Of a stretch of DNA of 28,492 nt, positions 1 through 6,833 are shown one piece after another. The translations under genes and the position numbers were made by a program. The notes beneath the pieces are model-generated. The model was given only the letters and a program-made list of their open reading frames with translations. It made no database searches and was not told where the DNA came from. Origin of the DNA: DATBMA01 sp036555105 (GTDB lineage Bacteria; Actinomycetota; Acidimicrobiia; Spongiisociales; ZC4RG35); the NCBI GenBank assembly GCA_036555105.1, contig DATBMA010000019.1:1-28492 (forward strand), given 5' to 3'. Position 1 is the stretch's first letter; each line of letters starts with the position of its first letter.

Positions 1-1
1 T

Positions 2-352
2 CCCCGCTGGACCGGCGAGGGCTACCGCTTCTCATGGAACGTGGTCGCCACCGAGAAGACCGGCAGCCTCGTCCTGTGGGCGACCGATCCACTGACGGCC
101 GAACGGACACCGATCGATCCCACCGAATACTTCACGCCACAACAGCTGAGGGTGGCGGTCACCGAGCCCGATCTCATCCTGCAGATGGCCCATGTGATCG
201 CCGACGAGACGGGAGACGGATGCGAGCTGATCGCCGATGCGTGGGTCTCGTTCAACGGGCGGGCACCCAAGCTGTTGATCGATCCGACGGTCGATCTGGC
301 TGCCCTCCCGTTGGGATCCTCCGCTGCTGAATACGTCCTGTCCGGGCCCTAG
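2..352 (+). CDS. HTTM-family membrane protein, C-terminal part (5' end outside window)
   Basis: Only the last 116 residues are present; the reading frame is open from base 2 and stops with TAG at 350-352. The visible part begins with a soluble stretch, GYRFSWNVVATEKTG, followed by a segment with YFTPQQLRVAVTEPDLILQMA and a final piece ending near the motif DPTVDLAALP. This pattern (aromatic 'F-S-W' strand, then 'L..Q......PD.I.Q.A', then 'L.DP.VDLA') resembles the C-terminal extracytoplasmic part of HTTM proteins, the bacterial relatives of vitamin K-dependent gamma-carboxylase. The membrane helices would lie upstream of the window. The family assignment is by remembered pattern and the substrate is unknown. 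Its stop overlaps the stop of the convergent gene on the other strand by 4 bases. Confidence 0.6.
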   Translation, partial: PRWTGEGYRFSWNVVATEKTGSLVLWATDPLTAERTPIDPTEYFTPQQLRVAVTEPDLILQMAHVIADETGDGCELIADAWVSFNGRAPKLLIDPTVDLAALPLGSSAAEYVLSGP

Positions 353-804
353 CCGCCTCCGCGCTTCTCGTCGTGGAGCCGTTCGGCTTCCTCCAGTGAG
401 TGCGACACGGTCATGTCCTGATCGCGTTTGGCCAACTCGACCAGCTGACGGAAGTACTCGGTGAGTACGTCCAGCTCCTGATCCGAGAGGGACTCGACAT
501 CGATCAGCCGGTTGCTGGCTCCGGCGGTGGCGGCGACGATCTCATTGAGCTTCAGCTCCATCGCCTTTGTGTCCTTGTTCTGGGCCTGCTGGATCAGGAA
601 GACCATCAAGAAAGTCACGATGGTCGTCCCCGTATTGATGACCAGCTGCCAGGTGTCGCCAAACCCGAACAAGGGACCGGTCAGGGCCCAGACGACGACC
701 ACCAGCAGGGCCACCATGAACGCCCAGGGCTTGCCGGTCGCTCTGGTGACCAGATGGGAGAACCGCTCGAACCAGGCGGTGAATCCGCCCTGCCGTCTTG
801 CCAC
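349..804 (-). CDS. Low-affinity iron permease (Fet4-like) family membrane protein
   Basis: A protein of about 151 residues. A basic, aromatic N-terminus (TAWFERFSHLVTRATG) leads into two closely spaced transmembrane helices around residues 25-45 and 53-72, then an amphipathic, charged helix beginning IQQAQNKDTKAMELKLNEI. That layout matches small bacterial proteins of the low-affinity iron permease family. The link of that family to iron transport comes from yeast Fet4 and is not established for short bacterial members. I chose the GTG at 802-804 because a GGAGG ribosome site (810-814) lies 5 bases before it; the other in-frame GTG at 808-810 overlaps that site. The gene is transcribed divergently from the PspC operon. 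Confidence 0.7.
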   Translation of the reverse strand: MARRQGGFTAWFERFSHLVTRATGKPWAFMVALLVVVVWALTGPLFGFGDTWQLVINTGTTIVTFLMVFLIQQAQNKDTKAMELKLNEIVAATAGASNRLIDVESLSDQELDVLTEYFRQLVELAKRDQDMTVSHSLEEAERLHDEKRGGG

Positions 805-890
805 GCTCACCTCCAGATGTCAGACCCAGTTTGCCTGCATCAGCTGTATGGCGTGGGTCCGTGCGGACCATCGATCTCGAGCCCGCATTG

Positions 891-964
891 GGCCGAAATC
901 GGCCAAGGCAAAGGGACCTATGGCCCTGGTGAGCTCGTGCCTCCGGTACTCCACTGGAGTGGAG
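891..964. promoter_or_regulatory. Two palindromes in the divergent intergenic region
   Basis: The 200-base gap between the iron-permease-like gene (minus) and the PspC operon (plus) holds two inverted repeats: GGCCG-AAAT-CGGCC at 891-904 and CTCCAC-TGGA-GTGGAG at 949-964. They lie 102 and 42 bases before the PspC start. They could be transcription-factor operators or leader hairpins. I see no convincing -35/-10 pair nearby, so the assignment is inference. Confidence 0.35.
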
Positions 965-1006
965 ATCAAGGCTCGCGTCCGCGAGCGATGGAGAGAGGAG
1001 GTGACC

Positions 1007-1435
1007 ATGTCAACGGTCCCGGAGTCTGTGCAAACTGGTGTGCCCATCCAGGACGCACCTCGGCTCTACCGCAGCGACACCCACCGGGTCATGGCGGGCA
1101 TCTGTGGAGGGCTTGGCGAGTATTTCAGTGTGGATCCGGTGTGGTTCCGCCTGGGGTTCGTGGTTCTGGCTCTGGCGGGCGGGTCAGGCATCTTGGTCTA
1201 TCTGCTGATGTGGCTGCTCGTTCCGAGAAGACCAGATGGGTATGTCTCCTCAGGGGTGACACCCGGCTCGGTGACCGCAGGAGTGGTCATTGGTGCGGTG
1301 TTCGTGTTCGCAGGGGCCATCGCCCTGATCAACACAATCGCCCCCGGGCTCGGACAGTACTTCTGGCCGGTCGTGCTGCTTCTGGGCGGGCTGGCTCTGC
1401 TGATAGGAGGTCTGAATCGTGACAATCACAGCTAG
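1007..1435 (+). CDS. PspC-domain membrane protein
   Basis: A 142-residue protein. After a short cytoplasmic leader comes the PspC signature at about residues 20-75: RLYRSDTHRVMAGICGGLGEY, the FSVDPVWFR element and a transmembrane helix ending at WLLVPRR. Two further hydrophobic helices follow near residues 85-107 and 112-132. PspC proteins sense or relay envelope stress. The open frame extends upstream, but the ATG at 1007 has a very strong ribosome site (GGAGAGAGGAGGTGA at 990-1004) and yields a canonical PspC N-terminus. The stop codon lies inside the next gene (17-base overlap), so the two are translationally coupled. It begins a four-gene envelope operon. Confidence 0.85.
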   Translation: MSTVPESVQTGVPIQDAPRLYRSDTHRVMAGICGGLGEYFSVDPVWFRLGFVVLALAGGSGILVYLLMWLLVPRRPDGYVSSGVTPGSVTAGVVIGAVFVFAGAIALINTIAPGLGQYFWPVVLLLGGLALLIGGLNRDNHS

Positions 1436-2081
1436 GCACTCGACGCAAGCAACGATGCCTGCTGCGCCGCCAAGCGGGCAGGGCTTGCGAACGCCTCAGA
1501 TCGTCGGTGGGGGGGTACTTCTCCTGATCGGCGTTCTCTGGCTGCTGGAGAGGACCGGCGCCATCGATGTTGGCGTCACCGTGGTCCTGGGTATCGCGAC
1601 GATGATCATCGGCATCTCCCTGATGCTGTTGGCAAATCGCGGCCCCCACGCCGGCCTCATCGTCTTCGGAACGATCCTCGGGTTGGTCACACTGGCCACG
1701 GCAATCGCACCCTTCGAGGGGTTCCAGGGCGGGGTGAGCGACCGGACGATCGCGATTACCTCGGCCGATGCAATCAGTCCCGACTACAACGTCGCCGCAG
1801 GAACGCTCACGATCGACCTGAGGGAGATCGAGGACCTGGCGCCTGCTACCCCTCTGTCGGCAAGTATCGGAATGGGTGAATTGGTGATCCGGATTCCTGA
1901 AGGAACCGCCATCGTGGTCAACGCCAAGGTCGGCGCCGGTGAGCTGGAGATCCTGGGAAAGTCGATTGACGGTGTCGGCATCGACGAGTCGTACACGTCT
2001 CCGGGTCTTGAATCTGGCTCCCCCAGTCTGGTTCTCGACCTGCAGGCATTCACGGGTCGTGTGGAGGTGAGTGATGAATAG
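1419..2081 (+). CDS. LiaF-like membrane protein of an envelope-stress operon
   Basis: A 220-residue protein starting at GTG, with AGGAGG at 1405-1410, 8 bases upstream. Residues 26-95 hold three hydrophobic helices (GGGVLLLIGVLWLLERTG, then VVLGIATMIIGISLMLLA, then VFGTILGLVTLATAIAP). The C-terminal 120 residues are a soluble beta-rich domain containing LSASIGMGELVIRIPEG and VNAKVGAGELEILG. This resembles the C-terminal domain of LiaF and VraT relatives, in which repeated 'G.G.L.I..P' strands form a bactofilin-like beta helix. LiaF-type proteins restrain sensor kinases in response to cell-wall damage; no kinase is encoded in the window. Its position directly after a PspC gene supports an envelope-monitoring role, which remains inference. 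Confidence 0.65.
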   Translation: MTITARHSTQATMPAAPPSGQGLRTPQIVGGGVLLLIGVLWLLERTGAIDVGVTVVLGIATMIIGISLMLLANRGPHAGLIVFGTILGLVTLATAIAPFEGFQGGVSDRTIAITSADAISPDYNVAAGTLTIDLREIEDLAPATPLSASIGMGELVIRIPEGTAIVVNAKVGAGELEILGKSIDGVGIDESYTSPGLESGSPSLVLDLQAFTGRVEVSDE

Positions 2082-2292
2082 ACAATTCCATCTCGGGACG
2101 TTCCTCTGGGGAGCCGTCCTGGCCCTATCCGGAGCGGCTCTCGCCATGGTCGGGTTCGGATGGTGGGACATCTCCACCATCAACCTCCGCTACATCGCCC
2201 CGGTGGCCGTGATCCTCGTCGGGACGATCATCCTGGCCAGTGCCCTGGCGTATGGCAGGCAGCGGCCCAAGGAAGTGGACGTGCGGATCTGA
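2074..2292 (+). CDS. Small two-helix membrane protein
   Basis: A 72-residue protein with two predicted transmembrane helices, roughly residues 9-30 (FLWGAVLALSGAALAMVGFG) and 38-59 (YIAPVAVILVGTIILASALA), and a short basic tail. I chose ATG 2074 over GTG 2071 because GGAGG at 2063-2067 then has a 6-base spacing. The start overlaps the end of the LiaF-like gene by 8 bases, so the two are coupled. The helix pair resembles the small LiaI-like companion of LiaF proteins, but the similarity is general and I do not assign a function. A strong hairpin follows the stop codon. Confidence 0.65.
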   Translation: MNRQFHLGTFLWGAVLALSGAALAMVGFGWWDISTINLRYIAPVAVILVGTIILASALAYGRQRPKEVDVRI

Positions 2293-2302
2293 CGTATCGA
2301 CG

Positions 2303-2334
2303 GAAGCCCTGGGCCCCTCAAGGCCCGGGGCTTC
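2303..2334 (+). terminator. Strong stem-loop after the membrane genes (terminator or attenuator)
   Basis: A 13-base-pair stem (left arm 2303-2315, loop CCTCAA, right arm 2322-2334) with one G-U pair starts 10 bases after the stop at 2292. No T-tract follows, so it may be a U-less terminator or a processing and stability element. It separates the three membrane genes from the 87-residue gene 37 bases downstream and could reduce expression of that gene. Confidence 0.55.
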
Positions 2335-2370
2335 CTGATGCGATCTCGAAGCGAGAAGGGAAGCGACGAC

Positions 2371-2634
2371 ATGACGCAGGATCAGAGGTCAACAACGCAA
2401 ACGTGGATCGACGAGGCTGAAGTAGCCCTCAGTCGGGCCGCCGAAGCCATTCAGGCGGCCTGGCATGGAACCCGTGAGGCGAGGGTGGCGACATTGGAGT
2501 CGGCGCGAGACGCCACCAGCAAGCTGGGAGATGCCATCGACATGGCGATCGCCGCCGCCCGCGAGGCTTGGCAGAAGGAGTTAGCGAAGAGTGTTGATGG
2601 TGACGAGGGAGGCCCTTCGGCTGACGAAGGATGA
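2371..2634 (+). CDS. Small Ala-rich helical protein of unknown function
   Basis: An 87-residue soluble protein. I chose ATG 2371 because AAGGGAAG (2355-2362) lies 8 bases upstream; ATG 2338 lies just past the hairpin and lacks a site. The sequence is rich in Ala, Glu, Arg and Asp with regular hydrophobic spacing (EAEVALSRAAEAIQAAW, then SARDATSKLGDAIDMAIAAA), suggesting one or two long amphipathic helices, and it ends in an acidic tail. No signal peptide or membrane helix is visible. It is the last gene of the PspC operon, so a peripheral membrane or stress role is possible. I recognise no family. Confidence 0.6.
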   Translation: MTQDQRSTTQTWIDEAEVALSRAAEAIQAAWHGTREARVATLESARDATSKLGDAIDMAIAAAREAWQKELAKSVDGDEGGPSADEG

Positions 2635-2640
2635 CGTCGG

Positions 2641-2713
<73 letters not shown>

Positions 2714-2747
2714 GGGAAACAGCGAGGTTACCAGCGGCCCGATTTCG

Positions 2748-3092
2748 TCAGGAAACCGCCCGCGCCACTTCGACCTGAGGGGCGTCCCGCCACAGCCGCT
2801 CCAGCCCATAGAACTCGCGTTGCTCCGTCTGGAAGAGATGGACAACGAAGTCCCCGTAGTCGAGGAGCACCCACTCCGCTTCGGGCCTTCCCTCCTCCCG
2901 GAGCGGCGCCTGACCCGCATTCTTCAGCTTCTCCTCGACGTTGTCGGCCAGGCTCTGAACGTGGGGGCGCGAGGTGCCGGTAGCTATCACGAAGTAATCG
3001 GTGATCTGAATGAGGCGGGCAACATCGAGGACGACGACGTCCAGACCCTTCTTGTCGGCTATGGCATCCGCGGCCAGCCGAGGCATCTTCAA
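2748..3092 (-). CDS. rsfS: Ribosomal silencing factor RsfS
   Basis: A 114-residue protein with the RsfS/DUF143 core: KKGLDVVVLDVARLIQITDYF, the conserved VIATGTSRPHVQSLADNVEE helix, and the closing strand segment EWVLLDYGDFVVHLF followed by REFYGLERLW. RsfS binds ribosomal protein L14 and blocks subunit joining in starved cells. The start is uncertain. TTG 3090-3092 begins the clear homology, and ATG 3084-3086 would remove only two residues. The AGGAGG at 3113-3118 is about 20 bases upstream of the TTG, which is unusually far, so a longer non-ATG-initiated form cannot be excluded. It follows nadD by 40 bases and precedes tRNA-Ala, a common actinobacterial order. Confidence 0.92.
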   Translation of the reverse strand: MKMPRLAADAIADKKGLDVVVLDVARLIQITDYFVIATGTSRPHVQSLADNVEEKLKNAGQAPLREEGRPEAEWVLLDYGDFVVHLFQTEQREFYGLERLWRDAPQVEVARAVS

Positions 3093-3132
3093 GTGTTCGT
3101 CGACGGTCCCTACCTCCTCGGGCGGGGGCAGT

Positions 3133-3711
3133 TTACCGACCGTAGAGACCCTGTCCGGCCACGTATTCCCACACCGAATCGGGCACCAGGAAGCGGATCG
3201 AGACCCCGGCCGTGGCCCGCGCCCGAATCATGGTGCCGCTGATCTCCAAGCGCGGCATGTCGAGGATGATCGCATCGGCGGCCACCTCCTCCGGGAGTGA
3301 GGGGGCCCCAGGACGCATCGCGACTGCGAGAGCAGCCCTGGCCGTGACCTCGCCAACGCGCTCCCACGAGCCGATGCCGGCGGCAGCGTCGGATCCGAGG
3401 ATCAGCACCAACTCTTCGTCCTCGGGAAAGGTAGCCAGGGTGTCGACGGTGTAGGTCCACCCCTCTCGCATCACCTCGCGGTCGTCTGCCACGAAGTACC
3501 CGACCCCATCCACTGCCAGCCTCGTCATCTCCCACCGGTGCACAGGTTCGCTGACCCGCCGGAGGGACTTCTGCCATGGAGAGCCGGCCGGGATGAAGAG
3601 AACGCGGTCGAGGCCCAGCTGGCGGTAGGCGGACTCACCGGCGAGCAGATGGGCGACGTGGGGCGGGTCGAACGTGCCTCCGAGGATGCCGGTTCGCACC
3701 GGGGCGAGCAT
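3133..3711 (-). CDS. nadD: Nicotinate-nucleotide adenylyltransferase NadD
   Basis: A protein of about 192 residues that joins nicotinate mononucleotide and ATP to form deamido-NAD. The nucleotidyltransferase motif GILGGTFDPPHVAHL lies at the N-terminus, the middle motif FIPAGSPWQK follows, and ISGTMIRAR lies near the C-terminus, equivalent to the family's ISSTxIR. The open frame runs further upstream to 3945, but that extension is out-of-frame shadow sequence of the M23 gene. ATG 3711 and GTG 3699 are both reasonable starts and neither has a clear ribosome site. The start lies inside the upstream M23 gene (about 77 bases of overlap), so translation is probably coupled to it. Confidence 0.93.
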   Translation of the reverse strand: MLAPVRTGILGGTFDPPHVAHLLAGESAYRQLGLDRVLFIPAGSPWQKSLRRVSEPVHRWEMTRLAVDGVGYFVADDREVMREGWTYTVDTLATFPEDEELVLILGSDAAAGIGSWERVGEVTARAALAVAMRPGAPSLPEEVAADAIILDMPRLEISGTMIRARATAGVSIRFLVPDSVWEYVAGQGLYGR

Positions 3712-4150
3712 AGGGAGGCACATCGGGGGGAGGCAGCAGCCACAGGCCGGCGGGGATGTCGAACCGGCACTGCAGGAACGTCTGAGGGTCGAGATAGCCA
3801 CCTGCCAGCCGGGTCGAGAAGTGGACGGACTCGCCGCCGTGGGCGGTACCCGTTCGGCCCAGGACCGTGCCTGTCCCGACCACCGCCCCCGCCCGCACCG
3901 AGACGACAGAGAGGTACGAGACCGATGACCGGAGCCCTCCCCCATGGTCGACGGTCACCGACAGCATCCCCGCCACGGACCCGGCAAAGGTCACTGTGCC
4001 GGGACCAGCCGCCAGGACCGGCGTGCCCGGGGCCGCCTCGAAATCGATTCCCCAGTGACCGGCGTACTCGCCCAAAGGGGCATACGGCGCCACCACCCGG
4101 CCTCCTACCGGAGGCTGCAGACACAGGGAGAGCAGCAGGGCGGCAAACAT
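3635..4150 (-). CDS. M23-fold (LytM) peptidase-like protein with degenerate active site
   Basis: A 171-residue protein. A short hydrophobic N-terminus (MFAALLLSLCLQPPVGG) without basic residues may be a weak signal peptide. The LytM/M23 core covers about residues 20-125. The metal-ligand motif HxxxD is present (H32, D36 in GHWGIDF), and so is the final metal His (H110 in SVHFSTR). However, the two catalytic His positions are changed: Tyr79 stands where 'YAHLS' normally has His, and Ser108 stands in the first place of HxH. It may therefore bind zinc or peptidoglycan without cutting it, like LytM-domain activators. ATG 4150 has GGAG 6 bases upstream; GTG 4162 is an alternative. The C-terminal 40 residues are Pro/Arg-rich and read across the start of nadD. 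Confidence 0.65.
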   Translation of the reverse strand: MFAALLLSLCLQPPVGGRVVAPYAPLGEYAGHWGIDFEAAPGTPVLAAGPGTVTFAGSVAGMLSVTVDHGGGLRSSVSYLSVVSVRAGAVVGTGTVLGRTGTAHGGESVHFSTRLAGGYLDPQTFLQCRFDIPAGLWLLPPPDVPPYARPGANRHPRRHVRPAPRRPSARR

Positions 4151-4283
4151 CTCGGGCTCCACGCACGCCGCCCGCCTTGGAACCTATCGCAAAGCTCTGA
4201 CACAGACCAGGCCCGCGAGCCTTTCCTGGTTCGCCCATGGCTCCCGCTAGCGTTCGAGGGCCCCCCTAGGAGGTCGCTCTCAA

Positions 4284-5306
4284 GTGACGGTTGGAATCGG
4301 TCTGATGGGCTTCGGCCGCATCGGGCGCAATGTCTTTCGCATCCTGCAAGGGCGAACCGACTTCGAGGTGAGGGCCATCGCCGATGTCGCCGACCCCGCC
4401 GGGCTCACCTACCTGTTGAAGTACGACTCGATCTACGGGCGATTCCCCGCCGCCGTCGCCTATGCCGACGGGCAGCTCAATGTCGACGGCCGTTCGCTCT
4501 CGTTCACCAACGCTCGCCAGCCCGATGACGCCGCCTGGGCCGATCACGGAGTTGCTCTGGTGGTCGACACCACCGGCCGCTACGCCTCCGACGAGGCCGC
4601 CAAGGGGCACCTGCAAAGTGGGGCGTCGAAGGTCGTGGTCGCCTCGGCACCAGGGGAACAGGCCGGGATACCCCTCCTGTTGAGAGGCATCAACGACCAA
4701 GTGCTGACTCCCGACACTCCCATCGTCGCCCTCGGCTCCAACACCTCCAACGCGCTGGCTCCGATCCTCCGCATCCTCGACAACTCCCTGGGAGTCGAGC
4801 GGGCCTTCTTCACCACTGTCCATGCAATGACGAGGGACCAACGGCTGGCCGACGTCCCGGGTGACGGCTTCCGTGACAGCCGGGCCGCCGCCGAGAACAT
4901 CATCCCGGCGGAGACCAATTCCCCCGACATCCTCGTGCAGGCGATGCCGGAGTTCACCGGCAAGCTGTCGGCGATCGCCCTCAACGTCCCCGTCGCCGAC
5001 GGCTCGACTGTCGATCTAACCGCCATCGTTGCCCAGCCCACAAGCAAGGAGGCGGTCAACGCCGCCATCGAAGCCGCCGCCGGCGGCAGGTTCCTTGGGC
5101 TGATCGAGTACTCGACCGACCCGATCGTGTCGTCCGATGTGCGTGCCACCACCTATTCAGGCGTGTTCGACAGCCTGGCCACGATCGTGATCGACGAGAC
5201 GATGGTCAAGGTGATCACCTGGTTCAACAACGGTTGGGGATATTCCGCACGGATCGTCGAGGTCCTGGAAACCATGGCCGATCATCTGGGGAGGGAAGGC
5301 AAGTGA
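4284..5306 (+). CDS. GAPDH-family paralogue lacking the catalytic cysteine
   Basis: A 340-residue protein aligning end to end with the GAPDH encoded next to it. The NAD-binding start (GFGRIGRNVFRIL) and the dimer and C-terminal regions are kept. The active-site motif SCTTN is replaced by SNTSN, with Asn153 in place of the catalytic Cys. The phosphate-binding Arg of 'MAMRVPVPDGS' is Asn234 (IALNVPVADGS). The catalytic His is retained (H180 in TTVHAMTRDQ). The NAD-contact loop near the C-terminus reads WFNNGWGYS instead of WYDNEWGYS. Normal phosphorylating activity is therefore unlikely; a regulatory, scaffolding or altered activity is possible. The start is GTG with AGGAGG at 4268-4273. Its stop overlaps the start of the next gene (GTGA), so the two are co-translated. 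Confidence 0.88.
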   Translation: MTVGIGLMGFGRIGRNVFRILQGRTDFEVRAIADVADPAGLTYLLKYDSIYGRFPAAVAYADGQLNVDGRSLSFTNARQPDDAAWADHGVALVVDTTGRYASDEAAKGHLQSGASKVVVASAPGEQAGIPLLLRGINDQVLTPDTPIVALGSNTSNALAPILRILDNSLGVERAFFTTVHAMTRDQRLADVPGDGFRDSRAAAENIIPAETNSPDILVQAMPEFTGKLSAIALNVPVADGSTVDLTAIVAQPTSKEAVNAAIEAAAGGRFLGLIEYSTDPIVSSDVRATTYSGVFDSLATIVIDETMVKVITWFNNGWGYSARIVEVLETMADHLGREGK

Positions 5307-6307
5307 GCATCAAGGTCGCCATCAACGGGTTCGGTCGCATCGGCCGCGCAGTCTTTCGGATCATCGCCTCTCGCCCGGAAGGCGACATCGAGGTGGTGGC
5401 CATCAACGACCTGGCCGACGACGACATCCTTGCCTACCTGTTGGAGTACGACTCGGTGATGGGTCGCTTCGAACAGGAGGTGACCGTGGCCGACGGCGAG
5501 ATGCTGGTCGGCAAGCACCGCGTGCGGATGCTCTACGAGAAGGACCCCACCAAGCTCCCCTGGAAGGACCTTGGGGTCGACATCGTCGTCGAGTCGACCG
5601 GCGTCTTCAGGACCCGAGACCAGCTGCAGTGGCACATCGACGCCGGCGCCAAGCGGGTCATCCTCACCGTCCCGGCGGATGACGACATCGATCAGACGGT
5701 GGTGCTCGGGGTCAACGATCAGGAGCTCGGTGCGGACGACCTGATCATCTCCAACGCCTCGTGCACGACGAACTGCCTGGCGCCGATCGCCAAGATCCTC
5801 GACGAGGAGTTCGGCATCAAGCGAGGCCTGATGACCACCGTCCACGCCTATACCAACGACCAGCGACTGGCCGACGTCCCTCACAAGGATCTGCGCCGCA
5901 GCCGAGCGGCCACCGAGAACATCATCCCGACCACCACCGGCGCCGCCAAGGCGGTGGGCAAGGTGTACCCAAAGCTCGATGGCCGCCTGCACGGCATGGC
6001 CATGAGGGTGCCGGTGCCGGACGGCTCGACCGTCGACCTGGTGGTCGAGCTCGATCGTGAAGTGACGGTCGAAGAGGTCAACGCGGCCGTGAAGCGCGCA
6101 GCCGAGGGCGCCTTCAAGGGGATCGTCTCCTACACCGAGGACCCGATCGTCTCCACCGACGTGATCGGGGATCCCCATTCCTCGATCTTCGACGCGGAGG
6201 AGACCCAGGTGCTCGGCGGCAACCTGGTCAAGGTCCTCGCCTGGTACGACAACGAGTGGGGTTATTCGAATCGGGTCGTGGATCTCATCGAGCGGCTGGC
6301 AGCCTGA
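5303..6307 (+). CDS. gap: Glyceraldehyde-3-phosphate dehydrogenase
   Basis: A 334-residue type I GAPDH, the glycolytic enzyme converting glyceraldehyde 3-phosphate, phosphate and NAD to 1,3-bisphosphoglycerate. The NAD fold begins INGFGRIGR. The catalytic Cys154 lies in SNASCTTNCLAP, the catalytic His181 in TTVHAYTNDQ, and the phosphate-site Arg235 in MAMRVPVPDGS. The C-terminal WYDNEWGYSNRVVDL is intact. The open frame extends upstream, but GTG 5303 directly gives the canonical MSIKVAINGFGR and is preceded by GGGGAGGGAAGG (5288-5299). It shares a GTGA start/stop overlap with the cysteine-less paralogue. No pgk or tpi follows, so the pair stands apart from a glycolytic operon in this window. 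Confidence 0.96.
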   Translation: MSIKVAINGFGRIGRAVFRIIASRPEGDIEVVAINDLADDDILAYLLEYDSVMGRFEQEVTVADGEMLVGKHRVRMLYEKDPTKLPWKDLGVDIVVESTGVFRTRDQLQWHIDAGAKRVILTVPADDDIDQTVVLGVNDQELGADDLIISNASCTTNCLAPIAKILDEEFGIKRGLMTTVHAYTNDQRLADVPHKDLRRSRAATENIIPTTTGAAKAVGKVYPKLDGRLHGMAMRVPVPDGSTVDLVVELDREVTVEEVNAAVKRAAEGAFKGIVSYTEDPIVSTDVIGDPHSSIFDAEETQVLGGNLVKVLAWYDNEWGYSNRVVDLIERLAA

Positions 6308-6377
6308 CTGGCAGCGGGCGTGGCACCATGCTCAATCCCGGCTTGGTGGGATGAGACTCCGAGACTTGGCGACCGAG

Positions 6378-6397
6378 CGACCGTGCGACGGTTGTTT
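6378..6397 (+). terminator. Probable intrinsic terminator of the gap pair
   Basis: About 70 bases after the gap stop, CGACCGT and ACGGTTG pair into a 7-base-pair stem (one G-U) with a GCG loop, followed by TTT. It lies in the 100-base gap between the convergent gap and response-regulator genes. A weaker stem, ATCCC/GGGAT, lies at 6335-6352. Confidence 0.45.
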
Positions 6398-6407
6398 CCG
6401 GCGCCGA

Positions 6408-6773
6408 TCAGCCCAAAAGGTCGAGAACCGTCTCCCGGAAGTCGTTGGGCTGGAAGGGCTTGGTGATGAAAGCGTCGGCGCCGCCTTCGTCGGCACGGCG
6501 CCTCGACTCCTCCTCGGCATGGGCGGTGAGGACCACGACCGGGAGTGTGCGGGTGGCGGGGTTGGAGCGGATCCGGTCCAACACCTCCCAGCCATCCATT
6601 CCCGGCAGCCCGATGTCGAGGACCACCAGGTCGGGCGCCTCCTGCTGCACGGCGTCGAGCCCGCCAGGCCCATCCTCTCGGCTGATGATGTGCAGGTCGC
6701 CGGCTCGCAAGCACACCTCGATCAGGCGTCGGATGACTGCCGAGTCTTCGACCACCAAAATGCGACGGCCCAT
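6408..6773 (-). CDS. Single-domain CheY-like response regulator
   Basis: A 121-residue stand-alone receiver domain. The key residues are visible: acidic D10 (LVVED), phosphoacceptor D53 (VVLDIGLPG), the conserved Thr in VVLTAHA (T83) and K105 in ITKPFQP. There is no output domain, so it acts by protein contact or in a phosphorelay. No kinase is in the window. It follows the VWA gene on the same strand after a 41-base gap that contains a hairpin. The start is ATG without a strong ribosome site. Confidence 0.92.
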   Translation of the reverse strand: MGRRILVVEDSAVIRRLIEVCLRAGDLHIISREDGPGGLDAVQQEAPDLVVLDIGLPGMDGWEVLDRIRSNPATRTLPVVVLTAHAEEESRRRADEGGADAFITKPFQPNDFRETVLDLLG

Positions 6774-6793
6774 AGCTGGATTACCTATCTATC

Positions 6794-6833
6794 GGTGCGT
6801 CGGTACGCACCTAGCTATCGGCCGGTCGATAGC
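6794..6833. terminator. Two adjacent hairpins between the VWA and response-regulator genes
   Basis: GGTGCGT-CGGT-ACGCACC (6794-6811) and GCTATCG-GCCGGT-CGATAGC (6814-6833) are two perfect 7-base-pair stems. The second covers the stop codon of the VWA gene. Neither is followed by a T-tract. They may act as U-less terminators or as an operator before the response-regulator gene. Confidence 0.4.

Noticed and set aside
512..1006. Longer PspC protein starting at 512
   Set aside because: The extension is antisense to the iron-permease-like gene, has no domain, and ignores the very strong ribosome site before ATG 1007.
3712..3945. Longer nadD starting at 3945
   Set aside because: The added 78 residues are Ser/Arg/Pro-rich shadow sequence of the M23 gene in another frame, and NadD homology begins at the GILGGTFDPPH motif near 3700.
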